From positions 1-21,633 of the forward strand of contig DASVBK010000010.1 of the NCBI GenBank assembly GCA_036375875.1: DNA of 21,633 nucleotides. The letters are read 5' to 3'. The notes under the pieces were generated by a model. The model was not told the DNA's origin and did not search any database. It was given only the letters and a program-made list of their open reading frames with translations. A program made the position numbers and the translations under genes. Positions 10,363-17,242 of the stretch are shown one piece after another. Source of the DNA: Prado023 sp036375875 (GTDB lineage: Bacteria > Actinomycetota > Actinomycetes > S36-B12 > CAIYMF01). How positions within the stretch are numbered: the stretch's first letter is position 1; the number at the start of each line of letters is the position of its first letter.

Positions 10363-10418
10363 GGTCGCACCTGCCTCGCGGGACTTGCCACAGGTCATCC
10401 ACATGGGACGATCGGGAC
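10363..10418 (+). promoter_or_regulatory. Shared 56-bp divergent region with candidate plus-strand promoter
   Basis: For the plus strand, TTGCCA (10385-10390) is a good -35, and 16 bp later GACGAT (10407-10412) is a weak -10 that ends 6 nt before the ATG at 10419, as expected for a leaderless message. There is no clear Shine-Dalgarno for that gene. I see no obvious mtrA promoter in these bases, and no MtrA-box direct repeat. Confidence 0.35.
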
Positions 10419-11756
10419 ATGTCGCAGCAGCCGCCTCCACCCGGGTGGGGGCAGCCACCCCAGCAGCCAGAGCAGCCGGTCGCGCCGCCGCCGCAGGGCC
10501 CACCGCAGCCCGGGCCGTACGGCGCCCAGCCGGGGCCGCAGGGCCCACCGCAGCCGTGGACCCCCCCGGCGGGGTGGTCACCCCAGCAGCCCCCGCCCTG
10601 GCCCGGGGCGCCGGTCGCCCCGCAGCAGCCGCCGGGCGCCTGGCCGGGCGGGTCCGGGCAGCAGGCGGGGTGGCCAGCGCCGCAGCAGCAGGCGCCCTGG
10701 CCGGGGTCCCAGCCGCCTCCCGGCGCCTGGGGTGCGCCCACCGCCGGGGGGCAGGGGTGGGGCGGCCAGCCGGCGCAGCCCTGGGGCCCCCCGCCGCAGG
10801 CCCCCAAGCCCGGCATCGTGCCGCTGCGCCCGCTCGGGGTGGGCGAGCTGCTCGACGGTGCCCTGGGCCTGATCCGCAGCAACCCCAGGACCGTGCTCGG
10901 GCTGGCCGCGGCGATCTCGGCAGTCTCCGCGCTGATCCAGACGGTCGGGGTCTGGATCGGCCTGTCGGCGCTCGGCGCCACCTCGGTGTCCCTGACAGGC
11001 AGCGGCACGCTGTCCACCGACCTCACCGCGCTCACCGCCTCGAGCGCTGCCCAGCTGGTGCCGGCGCTCATCGCGGGATTCCTGCAGGTGCTGGCCAGCG
11101 GCCTGTTCATCGTGCTGGTCGGGGCGGCCGTGCTGGGCCGGCGCCTGGACGCCGGACAGACCTGGGCGGAGCTGCGGCCCAGGTTGCTGGCCCTCATCGC
11201 CGTCTCGCTGCTGGTGTTCCTCGGCGTGCTGGCCGTCATCGCGGTGCTCGTCGGGGGGGTCATCGGCCTGGTGGCCGCGTTCGGCGAGTGGGCGGCCCTG
11301 CCCGGCGTGCTGCTCGTGCTGGCAGGTGGCGTGGCCGCGGTCTACGCCTACGTGCGCCTGGCGCTGGCCTCCCCGGCCCTCGTGATGGAGGGCCTGGGCC
11401 CCATGGCGTCGCTGCGCCGCTCGTGGCGCCTGGTGCGCGGCTCGTGGTGGCGGGTGGCCGGCATCCTGCTGCTCGCGGCGATCATCACGAACCTGCTCAC
11501 GACGATCGTGAGCGTGCCGCTGTCACTGGTGGCCGCGGTCGTGACCGGGGTGAGCGAGTCCATGCTCCCCACGGTCCTGGCCGCTGGCCTGGCCACGCTG
11601 CTGGCCGGCATCGTCACGCTGCCGTTCACGGCCGCGGTCACCGGGCTGCTCTACACCGACCTGCGGATGCGCCGCGAGGCCCTGGACATCGAGCTGGTCT
11701 CGGCTGGGGTCGATCCCCAGGCCGACCCGCTGGCGGCCTACCGTCGCGGGCGCTGA
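10419..11756 (+). CDS. Pro/Gln-rich multi-pass membrane protein, GPDPase membrane-domain-like
   Basis: 445 residues in two parts. Residues 1-130 are low-complexity and very rich in Pro, Gln, Gly and Trp (PPQGPPQPGPYG-like units, repeated GAWG or PWPG), likely a disordered cytoplasmic tail. Residues 135-425 hold about six hydrophobic segments (near 157-185, 212-240, 255-288, 292-320, 345-376 and 382-412), with the family-typical SLRRSWRLVRGSWWRVAG (330-347) and a closing LYTDLRMRREALDIEL. This resembles the actinobacterial proteins annotated with the membrane domain of glycerophosphoryl diester phosphodiesterase; no catalytic phosphodiesterase domain is present, so enzyme activity is not implied. 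First gene of the plus operon; the DUF4129 gene starts 1 bp after its stop. Function unknown, probably a scaffold or membrane-organising partner of the MoxR module. Confidence 0.85.
   Translation: MSQQPPPPGWGQPPQQPEQPVAPPPQGPPQPGPYGAQPGPQGPPQPWTPPAGWSPQQPPPWPGAPVAPQQPPGAWPGGSGQQAGWPAPQQQAPWPGSQPPPGAWGAPTAGGQGWGGQPAQPWGPPPQAPKPGIVPLRPLGVGELLDGALGLIRSNPRTVLGLAAAISAVSALIQTVGVWIGLSALGATSVSLTGSGTLSTDLTALTASSAAQLVPALIAGFLQVLASGLFIVLVGAAVLGRRLDAGQTWAELRPRLLALIAVSLLVFLGVLAVIAVLVGGVIGLVAAFGEWAALPGVLLVLAGGVAAVYAYVRLALASPALVMEGLGPMASLRRSWRLVRGSWWRVAGILLLAAIITNLLTTIVSVPLSLVAAVVTGVSESMLPTVLAAGLATLLAGIVTLPFTAAVTGLLYTDLRMRREALDIELVSAGVDPQADPLAAYRRGR
10491..10555 (+). repeat. In-frame 20-nt direct repeat in the Pro-rich tail
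   Basis: The 20-nt sequence beginning CCGCAGGGCCC occurs at 10491-10510 and again, identically, at 10536-10555. The spacing is 45 bp (15 codons), so each copy encodes the same PQGPPQP piece. It indicates growth of the low-complexity tail by duplication and is a likely site of length variation. Confidence 0.75.
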
Positions 11757-11757
11757 C

Positions 11758-12450
11758 GTGCTGCTGCCCCTGGACGTGCCGGTGGCGATCACCGGCGAGC
11801 AGGGCCGCCTGCTGGCCGAGCGCGAGCTGGCGGACCCCGCCTACCGGGCGGCCGAGCCCAGCCTCGTCCAGCGGGCCATCCAGTGGCTGGTCGAGCAGGT
11901 GCAGCGCGTCGTCGAGCAGGCCGGGGAGGCTGCCCCCGGTGGCTGGCTCGGCATCCTCGGCCTGGTCGCCCTGGTGGTCATCGGGGTGCTCGTGGTGCGC
12001 TGGCGGATGGGGCCGGTCCGCAGTGCGGCAACGCTGCAGTTCCAGGTGGACCCGCAGGTGCGGGCCGCCGAGTACCGGGCACGGGCGCTGGCCGCGGCCG
12101 CGCAGGGCCGGTGGGCCGAGGCCATCCAGCAGCGGATGGCCGGGCTGGTGCGCGGCGCCCAGGAGCGCGGGCTCATCGACGCCCAGCCGGGGTGGACCGC
12201 CGACGAGGTGGCCGCGGCCCTCGGCGCGCGGATGCCCGACGCCCGTGCGCCGCTGGTCCGCGCCGCACGCGGATTCGACGAGGTCACCTACGGCGGCCGG
12301 CCTGCCGACGCCGAGACCTACCGGCTGCTCGCGCAGGCCGACGACCTGGTGGCCATCCAGGCTGCCGGGCAGGCTGCGGCCGGGCTGGCAGCTGCGTCGG
12401 TCGCGCCGGCGGGTGGGCAGGCAGCCCTGCCCCCCGGGACGCCGCGATGA
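11758..12450 (+). CDS. DUF4129 domain-containing membrane protein
   Basis: 230 residues with one clear transmembrane helix at about 62-81. The N-terminal 60 residues (probably outside) include an amphipathic helix VQRAIQWLVEQVQRVVEQ. The cytoplasmic part (about 85-200) is the DUF4129 region, with EYRARALAAAAQGRWAEAI and a C-terminal FDEVTYGGRPADAETYRLL signature seen in this family. The tail is Ala/Gly-rich. Translation starts at GTG 11758, one base after the upstream stop, and ends in an ATGA shared with the DUF4350 gene, so it is coupled on both sides. DUF4129 proteins recur beside MoxR and DUF58 genes; the molecular role is not known. The family call rests on these signatures and the context. 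Confidence 0.85.
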   Translation: MLLPLDVPVAITGEQGRLLAERELADPAYRAAEPSLVQRAIQWLVEQVQRVVEQAGEAAPGGWLGILGLVALVVIGVLVVRWRMGPVRSAATLQFQVDPQVRAAEYRARALAAAAQGRWAEAIQQRMAGLVRGAQERGLIDAQPGWTADEVAAALGARMPDARAPLVRAARGFDEVTYGGRPADAETYRLLAQADDLVAIQAAGQAAAGLAAASVAPAGGQAALPPGTPR

Positions 12451-13766
12451 GCGCCCGCACCCCCGGGTCGGTGTCGGGCACCCCGGTGTCCCGCACCCCG
12501 GTGTCCGCCACGTCGCTGCCCACGCTCGGGGACCGAGCCCGACGCTGGCGGCCGACCCGACGGCTCCTGCTGGTGGCCGGCCTGCTGCTGCTGGCGCTGG
12601 TCGTGCTCGTGCTCACCACGCCGCCGCGCACCGGCTCGCTGGACCCCGCCGCGGTCGACCCGGGGGGATCGCGCGCCCTGGCCACCCTGCTGCGTGAGCA
12701 GGGCGTCGAGGTGCTCGACGTGCGAACCACGACCCGGGCCGCGGAGGCGGCCGCCGGTGCGACGGTGCTGGTCACCGATCCGTACCTGCCCAACGACGCC
12801 ATGCTCGACGACGTGCTCGCCGCGCGACCCGCCCGCCTCGTGCTGCTGGGCGCTTCCCCGGGCTCCGTGGCGTTCGAGCGCCTGGCCTCGGGGGTGACCA
12901 TGGCCGAGCCCGCGGCCGAGGACCCGTTGGCGCCGGGCTGTGCGCTGCCCGCGGCTGCCCGGGCCGGCGACGCGGCGCTGCCGGGCCCGCAGTATGACGC
13001 GCGGGCCTGGGGTAGGACGGCAGCCCCGTGCTACGACCGGCTCCAGGCGGCGGCCGTGGTACTGCTCGAGTCGGCCGGGTCGGGCCGGCCCGAGGTGGTG
13101 CTGCTCGGCAGCCCCAACCCCCTGACGAACGCCGGCCTGGACGAGGCCGGCAACGCGGCGCTGGCGATGAACCTGCTCGGGGCGCAGGAGCGTCTCGTGT
13201 GGTGGCGACCCTCGTTCGAGGACCCCGCGCTGGCCGGGGCGCCAGCCGACTCGCTGGCCGACCTGCTGCCGCCCTGGGTGCTGCCGGTGGTCGCCCAGCT
13301 GCTCGTGGCCGGCCTCATCGTCGCCGCGTGGCGGGGCCGTCGGCTCGGCCCGCTCGTGGTCGAGCCCTTGCCGGTCGTGGTGCGCGCCGGGGAGACCACC
13401 GCCGGCCGGGCGCGGCTGCTGCACGCGCAGCACGCCCGCGGCGAGGCGGCCGACCACCTGCGCGGCGCGGCCCGAGCGCGGATCCGTCGGCGGCTCGGGC
13501 TGGGCCCGGCGAGCCCGCCGGCAGCCCTCGTGGCCGCCACCTCGGCGCGCACCGGCCAGGCGCCCGGCACCGTCGGGCCACTGCTGTACGGTCCGGAGCC
13601 GGCGGACGACGCCGCGCTCGTGCGACTCGACCACGACCTGGCCGCGCTGCTGGGCGCGGTCGGCCAGGAGGTCGGCCCAGCCGGTCGCGAGGTCGGTCGC
13701 CGGGTCGGCACGGATGTCGACAGCGGCGCCGGAAGGGATGTCGCCGAGGAGGGGACGGGAGCATGA
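12447..13766 (+). CDS. DUF4350 domain-containing membrane protein
   Basis: 439 residues. A Ser/Thr/Pro-rich start is followed by TM1 (about 39-57), a DUF4350 domain outside the membrane (about 60-270) with the family segment GGSRALATLLREQGVEV, then TM2 (276-296) and a basic cytoplasmic tail (about 297-439). Two Cys in the outer domain (165 and 195) could form a disulfide. The domain resembles a class I glutamine-amidotransferase-like fold used for binding rather than catalysis in related families; I see no catalytic Cys motif. ATG 12447 overlaps the previous stop (ATGA), and its own stop overlaps the MoxR start (ATGA). Role unknown; likely the extracytoplasmic sensing or binding part of the MoxR module. 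Confidence 0.87.
   Translation: MSARTPGSVSGTPVSRTPVSATSLPTLGDRARRWRPTRRLLLVAGLLLLALVVLVLTTPPRTGSLDPAAVDPGGSRALATLLREQGVEVLDVRTTTRAAEAAAGATVLVTDPYLPNDAMLDDVLAARPARLVLLGASPGSVAFERLASGVTMAEPAAEDPLAPGCALPAAARAGDAALPGPQYDARAWGRTAAPCYDRLQAAAVVLLESAGSGRPEVVLLGSPNPLTNAGLDEAGNAALAMNLLGAQERLVWWRPSFEDPALAGAPADSLADLLPPWVLPVVAQLLVAGLIVAAWRGRRLGPLVVEPLPVVVRAGETTAGRARLLHAQHARGEAADHLRGAARARIRRRLGLGPASPPAALVAATSARTGQAPGTVGPLLYGPEPADDAALVRLDHDLAALLGAVGQEVGPAGREVGRRVGTDVDSGAGRDVAEEGTGA
12478..12506 (+). repeat. Two-copy 15-bp tandem repeat in the DUF4350 gene
   Basis: GCACCCCGGTGTCC occurs at 12478-12491 and 12493-12506, period 15 bp, coding for repeated TPVS near the N-terminus. A small in-frame duplication with no obvious function. 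Confidence 0.7.
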
Positions 13767-14719
13767 CCGAGCAGGACCCGAGGGCGCCGCTGCTGGCGGT
13801 GCGCGCCGAGGTCGGCAAGGCCGTGGTCGGCCAGGACGCCGCGGTGACCGGGCTCATCATCGCGCTGCTGTGCCGCGGCCACGTGCTGCTCGAAGGGGTG
13901 CCGGGCACCGCCAAGACGCTCATGGTCCGGGCGCTGGCGGCCAGCCTCGCCCTGGACCACAAGCGCGTGCAGTTCACGCCCGACCTCATGCCCGGCGACG
14001 TCACCGGCTCGCTGGTCTACGACAACCGCACTGCGGCCTTCTCGTTCCGGCCGGGCCCGGTGTTCACCAACCTGCTGCTCGCCGACGAGATCAACCGGAC
14101 GCCGCCGAAGACCCAGGCCTCCCTGCTCGAGGTGATGGAGGAGGGCCAGGTCAGCGTGGAGGGCACGCCACGCCCCCTGCCCGATCCGTTCCTCGTGGCC
14201 GCCACGCAGAACCCGATCGAGTACGAGGGCACCTACCCGCTGCCCGAGGCGCAGCTGGACCGGTTCCTGCTCATGCTCACCGTGCCGCTGCCCGAACGCG
14301 ACGCCGAGTTCGGCGTGCTCGCCCGGCACATGGCCGGCTTCGACCCGCGCGACCTCGCGGCGGCCGGCCTGCGCCCGGTGGCCACCGCCGCGGACCTGGC
14401 CCGGGCCCGGGCCTCGGTGGCCCAGGTGCGGGTCGCCCCCGAGGTTGCGGCCTATGTGGTGGACCTGGCACGGGCCACCCGCGCCGCACCCTCGGCACAG
14501 CTGGGCGTCTCGCCGCGTGGCGCGATCGCGCTGCTGCGTGCGGCCCGAGCGTGGGCCTGGCTGTCTGGCCGCGACTTCGTGACGCCGGATGACTGCAAGG
14601 CGCTGGCCCGCCCCGCCCTGCGCCACCGGATCGCGGTCCGGCCCGAGGCCGAGCTCGAGGGCGTCACCGCCGACGCGATCATCGACGCGGTCCTCGGCAG
14701 CGTGCCGGTCCCGCGCTGA
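13763..14719 (+). CDS. MoxR family AAA+ ATPase
   Basis: 318-residue AAA+ ATPase of the MoxR group, chaperone-like proteins that usually work with a von Willebrand factor A partner to activate or assemble other complexes. Walker A GVPGTAKT is at 45-52, Walker B LLLADEIN at 104-111, sensor 1 ATQNP at 147-151, the YPLPEAQLDRF segment at 158-169 carries the likely arginine finger R168, and SPRG (sensor 2 region) lies in the C-terminal lid. All motifs are intact, so ATP hydrolysis is expected. ATG 13763 overlaps the DUF4350 stop, and GGGAG lies just upstream. The DUF58 gene, probable vWA-like partner, starts 9 bp after its stop. Location cytosolic or membrane-associated. Confidence 0.97.
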   Translation: MTEQDPRAPLLAVRAEVGKAVVGQDAAVTGLIIALLCRGHVLLEGVPGTAKTLMVRALAASLALDHKRVQFTPDLMPGDVTGSLVYDNRTAAFSFRPGPVFTNLLLADEINRTPPKTQASLLEVMEEGQVSVEGTPRPLPDPFLVAATQNPIEYEGTYPLPEAQLDRFLLMLTVPLPERDAEFGVLARHMAGFDPRDLAAAGLRPVATAADLARARASVAQVRVAPEVAAYVVDLARATRAAPSAQLGVSPRGAIALLRAARAWAWLSGRDFVTPDDCKALARPALRHRIAVRPEAELEGVTADAIIDAVLGSVPVPR

Positions 14720-14728
14720 GCCCCGGCC

Positions 14729-16114
14729 ATGCCGATCACCGGTCGCACCGCGCTGCTGGCCCTGCTCGGCACGGCCATCGTCGGGGGCCTGGCTGCGGCC
14801 GGGGTCGCCGCCTGGGTCGCGCTGGTGGCCGTGAACGGGGTGCTGCTGGCCGCGGTCGTCGTCGATGCCCTGCTGGCCGCCTCGCCCCGCGCCCTGGTCG
14901 TGCGACGCGAGGGCGACCGCAAGGTGCGCCTCGGCGAGACGGCGGCGGTGACGCTCACCGTGACGAACACCGGGCAGCGGCCGTTGCGCGGGTGGCTGCG
15001 CGACGCGTGGGCGCCGACCGCCGGAGCCCGGGTGGCGGGCACGGCCTCGGATCGCACCGAGCTGCACCTCCCCGCCGGGAGGACGGCCCAGATCCCGATG
15101 GCGATCACCCCGAGCCGTCGCGGGGACCGGCCCACCGACCGGATCACGGCCCGCTCCCTGGGCCCGCTGGGCCTGGCGGGGAGGCAGCGCAGCCTGCGGT
15201 GCCCGTGGTCCGTGCGCACCCTGCCCGCGTTCGCCTCGCGCCGGCACCTCCCCTCCCGGCTGGCGCGGCTGCGCGACATGGACGGCCGGCAGGCGATCGC
15301 CGTGCGTGCCCAGGGCACCGAGTTCGACTCGCTGCGCGAGTACGTGCCCGGCGACGACGTGCGCTCCATCGACTGGCGCGCCACGGCGCGCGCGGCCGAC
15401 GTCATGGTGCGCACGTGGCGCCCGGAGCGCGACCGCCGGGTGGTGATCGTCCTCGACACCGGGCGCACGAGCGCGGGCCGGATCGGGGACGAGACGCGGC
15501 TGGACCTGCTCATGGACGCCGCCCTGCTGCTGGCCGCCCTGGCCGGCCGTGCTGGGGACCGCGTGGACCTGCTGGCGCACGACCGGCGCACGCGGGTGCA
15601 GGTCAGCGGCGGCAGCGGCCGAGCGCTGCTGCCCTCCCTCGTCGACGCGATGGCCGACCTCGAGCCGGAGCTCGCCGAGACGGACTCCCGCGGGCTGGTG
15701 GCCGCGGTGCTGCGCCGCGTGCGCAAGCGCGCCCTGGTGGTGCTGCTCACCACGCTGGACCAGGCCCCGATGCAGGAGGGCCTGCTGCCGGCGCTGCCCA
15801 CGCTCACCGCGCGGCACACCGTCGTGGTGGCCGCCGTCCGCACGCCGCCGAGCAGCGATCGCGCCGTGACTGTGGCGCTGGGCGGCGCGCGCGCTGGCCG
15901 TGACGGTGATGGCGGCGGGGCTGCTGGTGGGGACCGCAGCGACGCGGCCACCGCCTACCGGCATGCCGCGCAGGCACGTGCGGACCTCGACCGGGCGCAC
16001 GTGTCCGCGGAGCTGGCCCGGCTGGGCGTGCGGGTGGTGGACGCCGAGCCGGAGCACCTGGCCCCGGCACTGGCCGATGCCTACCTGGACCTCAAGGCCC
16101 AGGGCCGGCTCTGA
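14729..16114 (+). CDS. DUF58 domain-containing protein, probable MoxR partner
   Basis: 461 residues. Two N-terminal hydrophobic helices (about 7-25 and 27-50) anchor it, followed by a beta-rich region (55-165) and the DUF58 signature GTEFDSLREYVPGDDVRSIDW (196-216). A vWA-like fold then begins with VVIVLDTGRTSAG (238-250); its metal-site motif is DTGRTS rather than the classic DxSxS, so metal binding is uncertain. A Gly/Asp-rich insertion occurs near residues 389-410 before a final helix region. ATG 14729 follows the MoxR stop by 9 bp. It is the last gene of the plus operon, and its stop lies 3 bp from the stop of the convergent spoIIM-like gene. The MoxR plus DUF58 pairing is strongly conserved in bacteria; substrate unknown. 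Confidence 0.94.
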   Translation: MPITGRTALLALLGTAIVGGLAAAGVAAWVALVAVNGVLLAAVVVDALLAASPRALVVRREGDRKVRLGETAAVTLTVTNTGQRPLRGWLRDAWAPTAGARVAGTASDRTELHLPAGRTAQIPMAITPSRRGDRPTDRITARSLGPLGLAGRQRSLRCPWSVRTLPAFASRRHLPSRLARLRDMDGRQAIAVRAQGTEFDSLREYVPGDDVRSIDWRATARAADVMVRTWRPERDRRVVIVLDTGRTSAGRIGDETRLDLLMDAALLLAALAGRAGDRVDLLAHDRRTRVQVSGGSGRALLPSLVDAMADLEPELAETDSRGLVAAVLRRVRKRALVVLLTTLDQAPMQEGLLPALPTLTARHTVVVAAVRTPPSSDRAVTVALGGARAGRDGDGGGAAGGDRSDAATAYRHAAQARADLDRAHVSAELARLGVRVVDAEPEHLAPALADAYLDLKAQGRL

Positions 16115-16117
16115 CGC

Positions 16118-17119
16118 TCACCCACGGGTGGGGGCCAGCTCGGTGACCGCGCCCTCATCCAGCACGTCGCCGTGGTAGCCGGCCTGCACCGCGCGCCGCC
16201 CGTACGTTCCCACGTAGGCGAGGAACCCGGCGAGCGCCGCCGCGCCGATCGCGATGCGCGCCCAGGTGGGCAGCGGTGAGGGCGTGACGAACGCCTCGAT
16301 GATCCCCGAGACCAGCAGCACGACGACCAGGCCCATCGCGATCGCCACCGCAGCACGGCCCTCCTCGGCCAGGGCCACGGCGCGGGTGCGGGGCCCGGGA
16401 TCGATCCACTGCCAGCCCAGCCGCATGCCCGCGCCCGCCGCGACGAACACGGCGGTCAGCTCGAGCAGCCCGTGCGGGGCGATGAGACCGAAGAACACGT
16501 CCGCCCGGCCGTTGGCCACCATGAGGCCGCCCACGATGCCCACGTTGATCGCGTTCTGGGCCAGCACGTACACGGCCGGCAGCACGAAGAACGCACCGGC
16601 GATGAGCACCAGCGCGCTCACCCAGGCGTTGTTGGTCCACACCTGGGCGGCGAAGCCGGCTGCCGCGTCGGACGAGTAGTAGGCCGCGAAGTCCTCCTCG
16701 ACCAGGCGGCGCACCTCCTCGGGCGTGGCGATGGCAGCCTGGACCGCTGGGTCGCGCGCCACCCACGACGCCACGAGCAGCGCGACGACCGTGAACCCCG
16801 TCGCAGCGGCAACCGACCACCAGCGGGCGCGCCAGACGGCCGCTGGGAACCCGACCCGGAAGAACGCAAGGGCCTCGCCGCGCACCGTCGGGTGCGCCCC
16901 GGTGACCCGGGAGCGGGACTGGGCGACCAGCTGGGTGAGCCGGCCGACCACCACCGGGTCCGGCGCCGCGCTGCGGACCATCGACAGGTGGGTGCCCACG
17001 CGCTGGTAGAGGTCGACCAGCTCGGTCACCTCCGGCCCGGACAGCCGACGCCGACGGGTGAGGTGGGCGAGCCGGTCCCAGGCCGGGCCGTGCTGCCGGA
17101 CGAACGCGTCGAGGTCCAC
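16118..17119 (-). CDS. SpoIIM-family (stage II sporulation protein M-like) membrane protein
   Basis: 333-residue polytopic membrane protein. The cytoplasmic N-terminus (about 1-95) is helical and basic (DLDAFVRQHGPAWDRLAHLTRRRRLSG). Hydrophobic segments lie near 100-122, 163-205, 212-240, 258-283 and 290-308; the SpoIIM signature APHGLLELTAVFVAAGAGMR is in the third. In Bacillus SpoIIM is part of the DMP peptidoglycan hydrolysis complex in engulfment, but actinobacterial homologues occur in non-sporulating genera, so a sporulation role should not be assumed. I prefer GTG 17119, which gives the usual VDLDAF start and has TACGCT ending 7 nt upstream; ATG 17146 would add 9 residues. Divergent from the RDD gene, convergent with DUF58: the MoxR module seen in other actinobacteria. 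Confidence 0.93.
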   Translation of the reverse strand: MDLDAFVRQHGPAWDRLAHLTRRRRLSGPEVTELVDLYQRVGTHLSMVRSAAPDPVVVGRLTQLVAQSRSRVTGAHPTVRGEALAFFRVGFPAAVWRARWWSVAAATGFTVVALLVASWVARDPAVQAAIATPEEVRRLVEEDFAAYYSSDAAAGFAAQVWTNNAWVSALVLIAGAFFVLPAVYVLAQNAINVGIVGGLMVANGRADVFFGLIAPHGLLELTAVFVAAGAGMRLGWQWIDPGPRTRAVALAEEGRAAVAIAMGLVVVLLVSGIIEAFVTPSPLPTWARIAIGAAALAGFLAYVGTYGRRAVQAGYHGDVLDEGAVTELAPTRG

Positions 17120-17132
17120 GCCGGCCAGCGTA
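17120..17132 (-). promoter_or_regulatory. Candidate leaderless promoter of the spoIIM-like gene
   Basis: TACGCT (17132-17127, minus strand) fits TAnnnT and ends 7 nt before GTG 17119, and no Shine-Dalgarno is present. This supports the GTG start and a leaderless message. No -35 is recognised. Confidence 0.35.
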
Positions 17133-17230
17133 GGTCGCCCGAGCATGGGGCGGGGGCACGGGACGGCGGGCCGGACCGCGAGGGAGGGCGCCGCACAGCG
17201 CGCCCGACCGCGCGCCCGTGGCCAGCACGG

Positions 17231-17242
17231 CAGGATGGGTCC
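17231..17242 (+). promoter_or_regulatory. Start-site signal of the RDD gene: -10-like box or ribosome site
   Basis: CAGGAT (17231-17236) ends 6 nt before GTG 17243, the spacing for leaderless initiation, and is one base from TAGGAT. The AGGA inside it is also an acceptable Shine-Dalgarno at 7-8 nt. The sequence alone cannot separate these. The rest of the 123-bp divergent gap (17120-17242) is GC-rich with no other clear signal. Confidence 0.35.

Noticed and set aside
10363..10581. 73-residue N-terminal extension of MtrA
   Set aside because: Unconserved Ala/Pro-rich sequence overlapping the divergent gene; ATG 10362 has a ribosome site and yields the family length of 228.
10244..11263. Minus-strand frame rich in Gly, Cys and Pro that looks collagen- or metallothionein-like
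   Set aside because: It is the reverse of the Pro/Gln-rich tail coding region plus part of mtrA; the Cys/Gly pattern is simply the complement of Pro/Gln codons.
13031..16057. A 1008-codon minus-strand open frame opposite DUF4350, MoxR and DUF58
   Set aside because: Mirror frame of three coupled, conserved genes; no motif and no start signal.
16118..17119. Evidence for sporulation from the SpoIIM-like gene
   Set aside because: The family occurs in non-sporulating actinobacteria next to RDD and MoxR genes; no other sporulation gene is in the window.
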